Shown piece after piece: positions 27,989-37,272 of a stretch of DNA of 64,000 nucleotides. Both the position numbers and the translations under genes were made by a program. The notes beneath the pieces were generated by a model. It worked only from the letters and a program-made list of their open reading frames with translations. It did not search any database and was not told the DNA's origin. Origin of the DNA: Moraxella sp035181385 (lineage in GTDB: Bacteria; Pseudomonadota; Gammaproteobacteria; Pseudomonadales; Moraxellaceae). The number at the start of each line of letters is the position of its first letter. Within the stretch, counting starts at the first letter, position 1. Where the stretch lies: positions 13,230-77,229 of the forward strand of contig NZ_JAXCJK010000005.1 of the NCBI RefSeq assembly GCF_035181385.1. Reading direction: 5' to 3'.

Positions 27989-28573
27989 TTATTTGATTTG
28001 AAACCAACTGTCTGCACTGTTTTTGGCTTTTTGTATGTCGCTTGATGAAAGATTTAGTGCTAACTGACCAATTTTATTTTGAGCTTTATTTTTGATTTTT
28101 TGGTCAAGCATACCCTCACGCGTTGACAGGTCGTACCATTTATAGGCATCAACCAAGCGTTGTTGTTTTTCATCAATCATCGCAAGGGCGTAGCTGGCAC
28201 GGTTATCACCAAGGTTGGCGGCTTTTTCAAGCCATTTTCTGCCTTCGTCCATGTCGGCTTTAATACCTTCACCACGCAGATACATGATGCCAAGATTTAA
28301 TTGTGCAGGAGCAATATTATGCTCGGCAGCACGAGTATACCAATAAGCCGCTTTGACAGCATCTTTGGCGACACCTTCACCTTTTTGTAGTCGTTTGGCT
28401 AAGAAAAATTGTGCATGATGGTCGCCTTGTGCAGCTTTGACGGCCAGACTGCTGATACTCATATATTCAAAGTTGGTGCTTTCAAGACTTGTGGTGATTG
28501 TTTCGGTCTGTGCGTGGGCAGTTGCAACTGTACCAAGTGTTATAAAAAGCAGGGCAACTTTAAGCATTTTCAT
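27989..28573 (-). CDS. Secreted Sel1-repeat protein
   Basis: The ATG at 28573 has GGAG 5-6 bases upstream and begins a clear signal peptide (MKMLKVALLFITLGTVATAHA, cleavage after Ala). The mature part has three Sel1-like repeats, for example AAYWYTRAAEHNIAPAQLNL and GRKWLEKAANLGDNRASYAL. These ~36-residue helical hairpins usually mediate protein contacts. It is 194 aa, probably periplasmic. Partner unknown. An upstream in-frame start would bury the signal peptide and is rejected. Confidence 0.8.
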   Translation of the reverse strand: MKMLKVALLFITLGTVATAHAQTETITTSLESTNFEYMSISSLAVKAAQGDHHAQFFLAKRLQKGEGVAKDAVKAAYWYTRAAEHNIAPAQLNLGIMYLRGEGIKADMDEGRKWLEKAANLGDNRASYALAMIDEKQQRLVDAYKWYDLSTREGMLDQKIKNKAQNKIGQLALNLSSSDIQKAKNSADSWFQIK

Positions 28574-28701
28574 GAGAACTCCAAATAAAAAATGACACAT
28601 CTGAGCCATAAAATCAAAATAAAACTGATGATATTGTGGCGTATGCAATATGACAACATATTAGCATTTTTTACTAATAAATTCAATGTATCATGGCGGT
28701 G

Positions 28702-29313
28702 CTAATTTTTACTGATGCGATAAATGGCCACATCGGCAAGTAAATTTGGGGCGTACTTGACAAATCTACCCATCAATTGGGTGGGTGGATTGGTATTGTC
28801 ATTGATGGCGACCGTATCTAGTATGCAAATGTTGTTGTCTTTGCAGAGCTGTTCAAAATCTTTAAAAGTGCACAGATGTATGTTGGGTGTGTTGTGCCAT
28901 TGGTATGGCAGGGTTTCGCTCATCGGCATGATGCCCTTGATGCCAAGATAGACACGGTTTTGCCAGTAGGCAAAATTAGGAAAGGTAACAATACCCTCTT
29001 TGGCAACTCTTAGCATATCATTGAGTAGGGCTTGTGGGTTTTTTACTGCTTGTAAGGCACGAGCCATGACCACAGTATCAAAACTGTCATCAGCAAAGCG
29101 ATCTAGCCCATCGTTCAAATCTTGTTCAATGATGTTTAATCCTTTGGCAATTGCCTGATTGATTCTGTCTGAGTCAATTTCTAGGCCGTAGCCCGATACG
29201 CCCAGACGGTCTTGTAAATGAGCCAAAAGCGTCCCGTCTCCACAGCCTAAATCCAATACTTTGGCGTTGGGTTTTATCCATTTTTCGGCAAGTTGGTGAT
29301 CAATGTTGTTCAT
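28702..29313 (-). CDS. metW: Methionine biosynthesis protein MetW
   Basis: MetW is a SAM-methyltransferase-like protein found with MetX; it is thought to activate or partner homoserine O-acyltransferase. The motif VLDLGCGDGTLLAHL is at residues 19-33. YGLEIDSDRI and FPNFAYWQNRVYLGIKG are family-specific. Length (203 aa) is typical. It starts 19 bases after metX on the same strand, supporting a metX-metW operon. Confidence 0.93.
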   Translation of the reverse strand: MNNIDHQLAEKWIKPNAKVLDLGCGDGTLLAHLQDRLGVSGYGLEIDSDRINQAIAKGLNIIEQDLNDGLDRFADDSFDTVVMARALQAVKNPQALLNDMLRVAKEGIVTFPNFAYWQNRVYLGIKGIMPMSETLPYQWHNTPNIHLCTFKDFEQLCKDNNICILDTVAINDNTNPPTQLMGRFVKYAPNLLADVAIYRISKN

Positions 29314-29332
29314 GGTTTTTCCTATTTTAAAT

Positions 29333-30586
29333 TCATGCTCTTGCCATTTTTGAAATTTCTTGTGGGTTTATTGTGTCATATTGAGCCTGTTCTTTTGGCG
29401 AACTTTTTAAAATTGGAGCAGATAAAAAACCCTTGATTGCATTGGTGTAGCGTGGAATGTCAAACAAAAAAGAATCGTGCCCATGCGGGGCATCTACATT
29501 GATAAAGCTGACATTCTTACCGTTTGCCATGAGTGCATCTACAATCTCTACCGAGCGTTCTGGGCTAAATCGCCAATCGGTAGTAAATGAGACGACCAAA
29601 AACTGGCATTGGGTGCGTGCAAGCGTCTGTTTGAGTGCAGTTTTTTCGTCTAAGCTGTCGTTGGCATAATCTCGTGTGGGGTCAAAGTAGTCCAAGGCTT
29701 TGGTCATCAAAAGATAGGTATTGGCATCAAAGTTTTTGCTAAACCTTTCACCTTGATATCGCAGATAGCTCTCTACTTGAAATTCTACATCATAGCCATA
29801 CATGAACTTGCCAGATTTTAAATCTCGTCCAAATTTTGCCTTCATTGCCTCTTCGGTGATGTAGGTGATGTGTCCCACCATTCTGGCAAGAATCAAACCG
29901 CGTCTTGGGTAGGTGTTGTGATTGACATACCAGCCATTATGAAAATCAGGGTCACAAAGTATGGACTGGCGAGCGACTTCATTAAAGGCGATATTTTGAG
30001 CGGATAATTTGGGCGTGCTTGCGATGATGACGGCTCTTTCTAGACGGTCCGGGTAATCCACCGACCATTGCAGTGCCTGCATACCACCCATAGAGCCACC
30101 GATGATGGCGTGCCATTTGTCAATACCAAGTCGGTCTGAGAGTAGCACTTGTGTTTTTACCCAGTCTTTGATTGTAATCAAAGGAAAGTCTGCCCCCCAT
30201 AATTTGCCCGTATCAGGGTTGATTGTGGTAGGGCCTGTTGAACCATGGCATGAACCGATGTTATTAAGACACACCACAAAAAATTCATCAGTATCAATGG
30301 CTTTGCCCTTGCCAATGAGTGCGTCCCACCAACCTGCTTTGTCGTCTGTTTTGTGATGATAGCCTGCGGCGTGGTGCGAGCCTGATAAAGCATGGCAAAT
30401 CAAAATGGCGTTTGTTTTGTCAATATTTAACTTGCCATAGGTTTCTATCACCAAATCAAAACTTGGCAATATCCGCTCGCATTCTAACTTTAATGGCTCA
30501 TCAAAGTGCAAAGTCTGTGGTGTTACAATGCCGACCGAAGTAGGGTCAAGATACGAAGGTATTTGGTTATCCACGAAATTATCCAT
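29333..30586 (-). CDS. metX: Homoserine O-acyltransferase MetX
   Basis: MetX acylates homoserine as the first committed step to methionine. It is an alpha/beta hydrolase with nucleophile motif GGSMGGMQALQW near residues 162-173 and a catalytic DAPHGHDSF near 356-364. Oxyanion-region sequence ALSGSHHAAG is present near 67-76. The length of 417 aa is slightly longer than most. Whether it uses acetyl- or succinyl-CoA depends on a few residues and was not resolved. The ribosome site is weak. Confidence 0.92.
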   Translation of the reverse strand: MDNFVDNQIPSYLDPTSVGIVTPQTLHFDEPLKLECERILPSFDLVIETYGKLNIDKTNAILICHALSGSHHAAGYHHKTDDKAGWWDALIGKGKAIDTDEFFVVCLNNIGSCHGSTGPTTINPDTGKLWGADFPLITIKDWVKTQVLLSDRLGIDKWHAIIGGSMGGMQALQWSVDYPDRLERAVIIASTPKLSAQNIAFNEVARQSILCDPDFHNGWYVNHNTYPRRGLILARMVGHITYITEEAMKAKFGRDLKSGKFMYGYDVEFQVESYLRYQGERFSKNFDANTYLLMTKALDYFDPTRDYANDSLDEKTALKQTLARTQCQFLVVSFTTDWRFSPERSVEIVDALMANGKNVSFINVDAPHGHDSFLFDIPRYTNAIKGFLSAPILKSSPKEQAQYDTINPQEISKMARA

Positions 30587-30802
30587 GATGGTTTATTATT
30601 TTGGATCAGATTGATGGTCATTTTAACATTTTGGACAGCTTTTAATCAATCTTTGATAAAGCGATTTGCCCTAAAACACGAGCAGTCATACCATTGCATC
30701 ATTGTTTTAAATAAAAAAACAAAACGATTGATAAAAGTGCCTGCTATTTTTGCCAAAAAATGCTAAACTAGGTCGATTTTTGGTCTAAATAATAATGTTT
30801 TT

Positions 30803-31765
30803 ATGAAAACCGCCATTTTACTTGTTAATCTTGGCACGCCTGATGAGCCGACGCCAGCCAGCGTTCGTCGCTATTTGCGTGAGTTTTTGTCTGATACTCG
30901 GGTGATTGAGATTCCTCCGTTTATTTGGCAGATTATCCTAAATCTTTTTGTATTAACCACTCGCCCTAAGCGTGTTGCTCACGCTTATCAAAGTGTGTGG
31001 ACAGCTGAAGGCTCACCTCTTTTGGCGATTTTAAAAAACCAAGCACATCTTTTGCAGGATAAATTACGACAAAACGGTAAAGACATTCCTGTTTTTGCTG
31101 CAACCACCTATGGCAATCCTAATATTAAAAATGTCATGCGTGAACTGCAAGATAAGGGCTATGATGATTTTATTGTCTTTTCTTTATATCCGCAGTATTC
31201 TGCCACGACCACAGGGGCGGTATTTGACAAAGTGGCGGATTTTTGTAAAAAAGAGCGAAATGTGCCTGCGGTACAGTTTATTAGAGATTATCATGACCAT
31301 CATTTATACATACAGGCGTTAGCACACAGCGTGCGTAAACATTGGGCAGAATATGGGCGAGCTGACCGTCTGCTCATGAGTTTTCATGGCATTCCCAAGC
31401 CCTATGCAGATAAAGGCGACCCTTATGCTGAGCAATGCCATAAAACAGCAGAGCTTGTGGCAAGTGAGCTGGGTCTGGATACGCATGAGTGGGCACTAAG
31501 TTTTCAGTCCCGCTTTGGGGCTCAAGAGTGGCTAAAACCCTATACTGATGAATTGCTGACTCAGTGGGGTGCTCAGGGCGTGTCGGTACAGGTGCTAAGC
31601 CCTGCATTTTCGGCCGACTGCCTAGAAACTTTGGAGGAGCTGGCGGTAGAAAACCGTGATAATTTCATCAATGCAGGCGGTAAATCTTATGAGTATATCC
31701 CTGCTTTAAATACCGATGCACTGCATATTGAGCTGATGGCAGATGTGGTGAGTAGGTATTTGTGA
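30803..31765 (+). CDS. hemH: Ferrochelatase HemH
   Basis: HemH inserts Fe2+ into protoporphyrin IX, the last step of heme synthesis. The N-terminus AILLVNLGTPDEPTPASVRRYLREFLSD is diagnostic. The catalytic histidine lies in MSFHGIPKPY near residue 195, and the C-terminal SPAFSADCLETLEEL with the conserved Glu is present near 267-281. Length (320 aa) is typical of the proteobacterial form without a C-terminal Fe-S cluster. A terminator follows. Confidence 0.95.
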   Translation: MKTAILLVNLGTPDEPTPASVRRYLREFLSDTRVIEIPPFIWQIILNLFVLTTRPKRVAHAYQSVWTAEGSPLLAILKNQAHLLQDKLRQNGKDIPVFAATTYGNPNIKNVMRELQDKGYDDFIVFSLYPQYSATTTGAVFDKVADFCKKERNVPAVQFIRDYHDHHLYIQALAHSVRKHWAEYGRADRLLMSFHGIPKPYADKGDPYAEQCHKTAELVASELGLDTHEWALSFQSRFGAQEWLKPYTDELLTQWGAQGVSVQVLSPAFSADCLETLEELAVENRDNFINAGGKSYEYIPALNTDALHIELMADVVSRYL

Positions 31766-31781
31766 TTAAGCTTGTTGCCAC

Positions 31782-31810
31782 AAAACCCATCAAAGCTGAT
31801 GGGTTTTTTT
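31782..31810 (+). terminator. Rho-independent terminator after hemH
   Basis: The stem ACCCATCA (31785-31792) and TGATGGGT (31797-31804) has an AAGC loop and is followed by a T-run. Confidence 0.9.
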
Positions 31811-31815
31811 AAATA

Positions 31816-32451
31816 TCAGTCTGAAAAATTTAGGCGAATTGATGGTAAATGCCAATCAAATCGCACAGCCAGCATTCGTATGGCAAAAATTGTTACCAAG
31901 GCCAGCGTGTCTTGAATGTTGTCTGCCATACCAATCAAACCAAGAAACAGATACAGCAATGAGCCTGCAATGCTGGCACTGATGTAGATTTCTTTTTGTA
32001 GGACAAGTGGAATTTCATGACAAATCATGTCTCGCATGATACCGCCTGCAATGCTGGTTAATACCGCCATCATGATTGCAATCAATGGGTGGGTGCCAAA
32101 TAACAATCCGACTTTTAGCCCAATCACGCTAAATGCTGCCAAGCCAATGGCATCAAAGAATTTGAGTGTCCAATTGATTTTTTGATACAATGTAAAAAAC
32201 ATCTGACAGACAAGCGAGGTGATCGTGATGATGATGACATAATTTAAGTCCATCATCCAAAACAGTGGGTGGCGGTCTAGCATGATATCACGAATCGTAC
32301 CCCCACCAATGGCATTGACCATGGATACTAAAATACAACCAAAAAAGTCAAACTGTCGATGCAGTGCCAGTGTCGTTCCTGCAATCGCACAGGCCACGAT
32401 GCCCACCATATCAAGCAAATAAATCATCATTTCTGGACTGAATGTTTCCAT
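31816..32451 (-). CDS. TRIC / UPF0126 family membrane channel (YadS/YicG-like)
   Basis: This 211-aa protein has seven predicted membrane spans in two repeated halves. Each half carries the family's glycine-rich motif: GGGTIRDIMLDRHPLFWM near residues 48-65 and AGGIMRDMICHEIPLVL near 133-149. Members are prokaryotic TRIC cation channels, and some, such as YicG-type proteins, carry glycine. The substrate here is unknown. Confidence 0.85.
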   Translation of the reverse strand: METFSPEMMIYLLDMVGIVACAIAGTTLALHRQFDFFGCILVSMVNAIGGGTIRDIMLDRHPLFWMMDLNYVIIITITSLVCQMFFTLYQKINWTLKFFDAIGLAAFSVIGLKVGLLFGTHPLIAIMMAVLTSIAGGIMRDMICHEIPLVLQKEIYISASIAGSLLYLFLGLIGMADNIQDTLALVTIFAIRMLAVRFDWHLPSIRLNFSD

Positions 32452-32483
32452 GAATACACCCTAATATCCTAATATTAATACAG

Positions 32484-33443
32484 CTAGGCTTGCATTTTGG
32501 CAAATCTGATCAAACCTACAATCACCAGCATGATGCCAATCTGGCTCAGCATTGATGGTAATGATGATCCAAGCAGTAGCACGCCACCAATGATGGCAAA
32601 AATCATCTCGCTGGCCTGAGTGGCGTCAATGGCGGCGATTTGCCCACCTGTTGTTGCCTTACCACGAGCAAATAGAAAAATGCTGGTGGCAATGACGCCT
32701 GCGAACAATGCCACCAAAAAAGTGTGCATCGTTTGAGATGTGCTGGGCAGTTTTGGAGCGATGATCAGACCCAAAACTACCCAAAATGGCAATGAGCCAA
32801 CACTCATTAGCCAGACCTTGTTTAAGGCACTTGACATCAAAGGTGAGGTCATGCGTGGAATATACACCAATCTTTGGTTGTTATTAATGGCTGATGAGGC
32901 GTACCATACAAGCTGATTGCCAATAGGAAAGCAAAACCCTGCCAGTAGTGCAGGCAATGCACCTAATAACAATAAGTCGCTTAGCGATGTTGAGTCATCG
33001 TGTAAGCCTTCACCAAAATTGGTGATAAGTACGCCCAAGAATATGAGTAGGCTTGTACCAATGATGGCTTTGTTTAACCTCTCACCAAATAAGGTCAAGA
33101 TAATTAGGCTGGCTACGCTGGTAAATTGAAAGGTTGCGGCAATCACCCAGCCAGGGGCGTGGTTTGCCCCAAAACACAAAAACGCATAAAATCCACCAAA
33201 CCCAATACCACCTGCCAAACACCAAAAAATGGCGTGTTGTAAAAATAACTGATATAAGCTGATGAGTGTGGTAAAACCGTCCTTTAGTGCGATCAGCACA
33301 CTTAAAATCAGCCACATAAAAATATAGCGGCCGCTTGCTGACCAATACCAATGACCACCTTGACTTGCCATCAGCTCGTTCAATACAAAGGTACTGCTAA
33401 AAAAGAATCCTGCCAACAGCCCCAGTAAAACCAAGCGTAACAT
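32484..33443 (-). CDS. DMT-superfamily transporter (multidrug-resistance efflux family)
   Basis: A 319-aa protein with about ten hydrophobic spans and the two-fold EamA-like repeat. The N-terminus GLLAGFFFSSTFVLNELMA and the segment GHWYWSASGRYIFM match the group annotated as multidrug-resistance efflux transporters. I start at the ATG at 33443, which overlaps the gmk stop as TGATG. This suggests translational coupling to gmk. Substrate unknown. Confidence 0.78.
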   Translation of the reverse strand: MLRLVLLGLLAGFFFSSTFVLNELMASQGGHWYWSASGRYIFMWLILSVLIALKDGFTTLISLYQLFLQHAIFWCLAGGIGFGGFYAFLCFGANHAPGWVIAATFQFTSVASLIILTLFGERLNKAIIGTSLLIFLGVLITNFGEGLHDDSTSLSDLLLLGALPALLAGFCFPIGNQLVWYASSAINNNQRLVYIPRMTSPLMSSALNKVWLMSVGSLPFWVVLGLIIAPKLPSTSQTMHTFLVALFAGVIATSIFLFARGKATTGGQIAAIDATQASEMIFAIIGGVLLLGSSLPSMLSQIGIMLVIVGLIRFAKMQA

Positions 33444-34066
33444 CAAACATCCGACAATAGGGCATCAATTAAAGTGCGGTGATTTGTTTGTTGTTTGGCG
33501 GTGGTGAGACGCTGTGCCTTGATGATACATTGTAAGTCATTGAGTGCATCAGAAAAATCGTCATTGATGACAACATAATCAAAATGATGATAGTTTTTCA
33601 TCTCAGTAACCGCACCTGCCAGACGAAGCCTAATGACATCAATGCTGTCTTGCCCACGATGGGATAGGCGACTTTGTAAGGCATCTTTATTTGGTGGCAG
33701 GATAAAAATCATGATTGCATCAGGGGCTTGTTTTTTGACTTGTAATGCACCTTGCCAATCAATCTCTAAGATGACATCAATGCCTTGGGCGAGCAGCTCA
33801 TCAACCGCCTGTTTGCTTGTGCCATAATAATTGCCAAAGACTTCGGCATATTCAAAAAATGCACCGTCTGCGATGAGCTGTTCAAAATTATTTTTATCTA
33901 TAAAATGATAATGTACGCCATCAGTTTCGGCAGGTCTGGGCTGTCTTGTGGTATGAGAAATACTCACTTGTAAGTCTTTTGTGCTTGCAAGCAGTTCTTT
34001 AACCAAGCTGGTTTTGCCCGTGCCTGATGCGGCGGTAATGATGTACAGCGTACCATATGCATTCAT
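33443..34066 (-). CDS. gmk: Guanylate kinase
   Basis: Gmk phosphorylates GMP to GDP with ATP. The P-loop AASGTGKTSL is near residues 12-21. The GMP-binding segment SHTTRQPRPAETDGVHYHF is near 37-55, followed by the lid region. Length (207 aa) is typical. A TATAAT on the minus strand about 45 bases upstream (near 34105-34115) is a promoter candidate. The DMT transporter gene overlaps its stop. In many relatives gmk is next to rpoZ; here it is about 22 kb away. Confidence 0.95.
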   Translation of the reverse strand: MNAYGTLYIITAASGTGKTSLVKELLASTKDLQVSISHTTRQPRPAETDGVHYHFIDKNNFEQLIADGAFFEYAEVFGNYYGTSKQAVDELLAQGIDVILEIDWQGALQVKKQAPDAIMIFILPPNKDALQSRLSHRGQDSIDVIRLRLAGAVTEMKNYHHFDYVVINDDFSDALNDLQCIIKAQRLTTAKQQTNHRTLIDALLSDV

Positions 34067-34125
34067 GATGTTTTTCCTAAAATGTTAAAGATTGATCTTT
34101 TAAGCCGCTATTATAACAACGAGTA

Positions 34126-34162
34126 CAGCTTTAGCTGACTGGGTTTCAATCAGCTAAAGCTG
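34126..34162. repeat. 13-bp inverted repeat at the end of the thioredoxin-like gene
   Basis: CAGCTTTAGCTGA at 34126-34138 is an exact complement of TCAGCTAAAGCTG at 34150-34162, with an 11-base loop. The right arm covers the last codons of the gene. There is no T-run, so it may be a 3' stabilising hairpin or a factor-dependent terminator. Confidence 0.75.
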
Positions 34163-34650
34163 CTCAAACTACTCAATAGTAGCCGTAATTTTAATGACCA
34201 AAGCGGTGCAATACCTGTAAATCTCTGGCTGATTTTGCCATCTTTTAAAATCACAAAAGATGGGGTAACTTTGCCTTGCCATTCATTAAAAATACTGCCA
34301 TCTAAATCATTGATTGTCATAAAATCATAGCCGTGCGACTGCATATGATGTATTAATTGCTCGGTGCTGTCGGACTGTACTGCCACTGTAATGATCGGTG
34401 TGCCATTGGTATGTAAAGTTTGGATATTTGGTGTGGTAAATTCGCAAATTGCACACCAAGTTCCCCAAAAATAAATCAAAATTGGCTCATGATGGCTGTG
34501 TGCGACGACATCAATGGTTTGATTTTGGCTGTTCACATAGCTTAAGCTGGGTGCATTGGGCATGGTGGGCGCGCGATACCAATTGACCACGCCATAAATC
34601 ATTGCAAATATTAATAAGTAAGTGAGTGTGGATAAAATCGTCTTTTTCAT
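34150..34650 (-). CDS. Membrane-anchored thioredoxin-like oxidoreductase (TlpA/ScsD-like)
   Basis: This 166-aa protein has an uncleaved N-terminal membrane anchor (about residues 5-24). A thioredoxin fold follows, with active site WGTWCAICE (Cys66, Cys69) and a cis-Pro loop (VTPSF) near 129. The periplasmic location and layout fit TlpA/ResA or ScsD-type protein disulfide reductases, which serve cytochrome c maturation or copper-stress repair. The specific role is not shown by the neighbours. Confidence 0.8.
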   Translation of the reverse strand: MKKTILSTLTYLLIFAMIYGVVNWYRAPTMPNAPSLSYVNSQNQTIDVVAHSHHEPILIYFWGTWCAICEFTTPNIQTLHTNGTPIITVAVQSDSTEQLIHHMQSHGYDFMTINDLDGSIFNEWQGKVTPSFVILKDGKISQRFTGIAPLWSLKLRLLLSSLSSFS

Positions 34651-34707
34651 TCAAATCACTGTGATAATAATGTATGGTAATGTGTGGTATGCTCATGCTA
34701 ACAATAT

Positions 34708-34740
34708 AAAAAATACCACCTAAGCGATGGCATTTTTTTT
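34708..34740 (-). terminator. Terminator after icd
   Basis: On the minus strand AATGCCA pairs with TGGTATT (one G-U), followed by TTTTTT. It lies just beyond the icd stop. Confidence 0.7.
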
Positions 34741-34752
34741 GAGTTTAAATCA

Positions 34753-36975
34753 TCATAACTGAGAGATGATATTATTGAATGTTGCACTTGGACGCATCGC
34801 AGCACTCAGCAGTTCACGGTTGGCGGCGTAGTAGCCATTGGTGGTTACCGCTGCACCTTGAACACTGTTTAGTTCGTTGATGATGGCATCTTCGTTGTCT
34901 GCCAAGGCCTTAGCGATTGGCGTAAATTCTGCCGCAAGACTTGCGTCAGCACTTTGAGTTGCCAATGCCTCTGCCCAGTATTTGGCTAGGTAGTAGTGGC
35001 TGCCACGGTTATCAAGCTCACCTGCTTTGCGTTTTGGCGATTTGTCATTGAGTAGTAGTTTTTCGGTTGCGGTATCTAGCGTATCGGCCAATACTTGTGC
35101 TTTGGCGTTACCTGTTTTTTGGGCGGTGTGTTCTAATGATACTGCCAATGCCAAAAACTCACCCAGACTGTCCCAACGCAGATGGTTTTCTTCATTAAAC
35201 TGCTGTACATGTTTAGGAGCTGAACCGCCTGCACCAGTCTCAAACATACCGCCTCCGTTCATTAGGGGTACGATAGAGAGCATTTTGGCCGATGTGCCAA
35301 GTTCTAGAATTGGGAATAGGTCGGTTAGGTAGTCACGCAGTACATTGCCTGTAACACTGATGGTATCTTGCCCATTTTTTAGGCGTTCAAGGGTCAGCTG
35401 GGTGGCATCAGCGATGGACAGAATGCGAATATCTAGACCTGTGGTATCAAGCTCGCCAAGATAAGTCTTGACTTTTTTAATCAACTCAGCATCATGTGCA
35501 CGCTTTTCGTCTAGCCAGAATATGGCAGGCGTGTCAGACAATCTGGCTCGGTTGACGGCAAGTTGCACCCAGTCTTTGATTGGTGCGTCTTTGGTTTGGC
35601 AGGCACGCCAGATATCGCCAGCTTGTACAGTATGCGATAACAAGACATTGCCAGCATCATCAATGACCTCTACTTTGCCATCGGCAGGAATTTCAAAGGT
35701 TTTGTCGTGTGAGCCGTATTCTTCAGCTTTTTGAGCCATCAAGCCCACATTTGGCACAGTGCCCATCGTGGTTGGGTCAAATGCACCGTGTTCTTTGCAA
35801 AATCTGACAACGGTATCGTATAGCGGAGCATAAGTACTGTCTGGAATGGTAATTTTTGTGTCTTGTAGCTCACCTTTGGCGTTCCACATACGGCCAGAGG
35901 TGCGAATCATCGCAGGAACAGAAGCATCAATGATGATGTCGCTTGGTACATGAAGATTGGTAATGCCTTTATTGGAGTCCACCATAGCCAATGCAGGACC
36001 TTCGTAGTATGATTTTGCAATCAATGTTTCTACATTGGTGCGTGTGTCGGTGTCCAGCTTATCAAGGTTGGCAAATAGATTACCTAAGCCGTTATTGACA
36101 TTCACGCCAGCGTTGCTCAGCTCTTTATTGTATCTTTCAAATACTGGTGCAAAGAAGGCTTGTACAGCATGACCAAAAATGATGGGGTCGGAGACTTTCA
36201 TCATGGTGGCTTTCATGTGTAGGCTAAACAATACGCCTTTATCTTTGGCGTCCTTGATTTCATTTTTTAGGAATGAAATCAAGGCATCTTTATTCATGAC
36301 GGTCGCATCAAATACTTCGCCGGCTTGTAGGGCAACTGGTTTACGAAGTTCGGTGCGTGTGCCTGTGTTGTCAGTAAAGACTAGGCTTACATTGGTTGCA
36401 TGGTCGGTGGTGAATGATTTTTCATTATGAAAAAAGTCGTTGCTTGACATGGTGGCGACATGAGTTTTGGAGTCATTGCTCCAAGCGCCCATTGAATGCG
36501 GGAATTTTTTGGCAAAATTTTTCACCGCTTTTGGTGCACGGCGATCAGAATTGCCTTCACGCAATACAGGGTTGACTGCCGAGCCTTTGACACGATCGTA
36601 GCGAGCTTGGATTTCTTGTAGCTCTGTAGTGCTGGTGTCGCTTGGGTAATCTGGCACATTGTAGCCGTTGTCTTGCAATTCTTTGATGGTGGCAAGCAAC
36701 TGTGGCATTGAGGCTGAAATGTTGGGCAGTTTGATGACATTGGCATCAGGCCGTTTAACCAGTTCGCCAAGCTTGGCCAAAGAGTCCTCTTGACGCTGGT
36801 TTTCGCTGAGATATTCAGGAAACTGTGATAAAACACGAGCAGCCAAAGAAATGTCGCTGGTGATGAAGTCGATATCAGAGCTTTTGGTAAAGGCTTGAAC
36901 GATGGGTAGTAAAGAGTGGGTGGCTAGGGCAGGGGCTTCATCTGTATAAGTGTAGATGATGGTAGATTTACTCAT
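34753..36975 (-). CDS. icd: Monomeric NADP-dependent isocitrate dehydrogenase
   Basis: The 740-aa protein is of the large monomeric IDH type, unrelated in length to the dimeric E. coli enzyme. It oxidatively decarboxylates isocitrate to 2-oxoglutarate. Recognisable segments are IIYTYTDEAPALATHSLLPI at the start, VLREGNSDRRAPKAVKNFAK near 136-155 and GGGMFETGAGGSAPKHVQQF near 573-592. This form is typical of Moraxellaceae and several other groups. It works with acnB, encoded at 16.2 kb. Its own terminator follows. Confidence 0.96.
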   Translation of the reverse strand: MSKSTIIYTYTDEAPALATHSLLPIVQAFTKSSDIDFITSDISLAARVLSQFPEYLSENQRQEDSLAKLGELVKRPDANVIKLPNISASMPQLLATIKELQDNGYNVPDYPSDTSTTELQEIQARYDRVKGSAVNPVLREGNSDRRAPKAVKNFAKKFPHSMGAWSNDSKTHVATMSSNDFFHNEKSFTTDHATNVSLVFTDNTGTRTELRKPVALQAGEVFDATVMNKDALISFLKNEIKDAKDKGVLFSLHMKATMMKVSDPIIFGHAVQAFFAPVFERYNKELSNAGVNVNNGLGNLFANLDKLDTDTRTNVETLIAKSYYEGPALAMVDSNKGITNLHVPSDIIIDASVPAMIRTSGRMWNAKGELQDTKITIPDSTYAPLYDTVVRFCKEHGAFDPTTMGTVPNVGLMAQKAEEYGSHDKTFEIPADGKVEVIDDAGNVLLSHTVQAGDIWRACQTKDAPIKDWVQLAVNRARLSDTPAIFWLDEKRAHDAELIKKVKTYLGELDTTGLDIRILSIADATQLTLERLKNGQDTISVTGNVLRDYLTDLFPILELGTSAKMLSIVPLMNGGGMFETGAGGSAPKHVQQFNEENHLRWDSLGEFLALAVSLEHTAQKTGNAKAQVLADTLDTATEKLLLNDKSPKRKAGELDNRGSHYYLAKYWAEALATQSADASLAAEFTPIAKALADNEDAIINELNSVQGAAVTTNGYYAANRELLSAAMRPSATFNNIISQL

Positions 36976-37272
36976 GAAAACTCCAATTTATTGTTTCGTA
37001 AAATTTGATGAATGTGGCAATGTTATTTAAAAAATCTAACATAAAACTTGATGGTAAGAGCCAGTGAGGGTGTTGGGTATTTGTGTGCTTGCCCATGTTC
37101 TAGTGGCACTTACTGCATTTTACATTTTACAATGATTCCATTTATTGCTTGTCTATTATAACATTTAAAGAATGATGGCAACTATTTTGTTTGTAGAATA
37201 AAATGATGATAATCATTTATTTAAAAAATGATACCATATCAAATGAATCATCAGCTGGCACTTTTGTCTTGA

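Noticed and set aside
30587..30802. SAM riboswitch before metX
   Set aside because: I looked for a leader with the usual stem pattern and saw none in the short gap.
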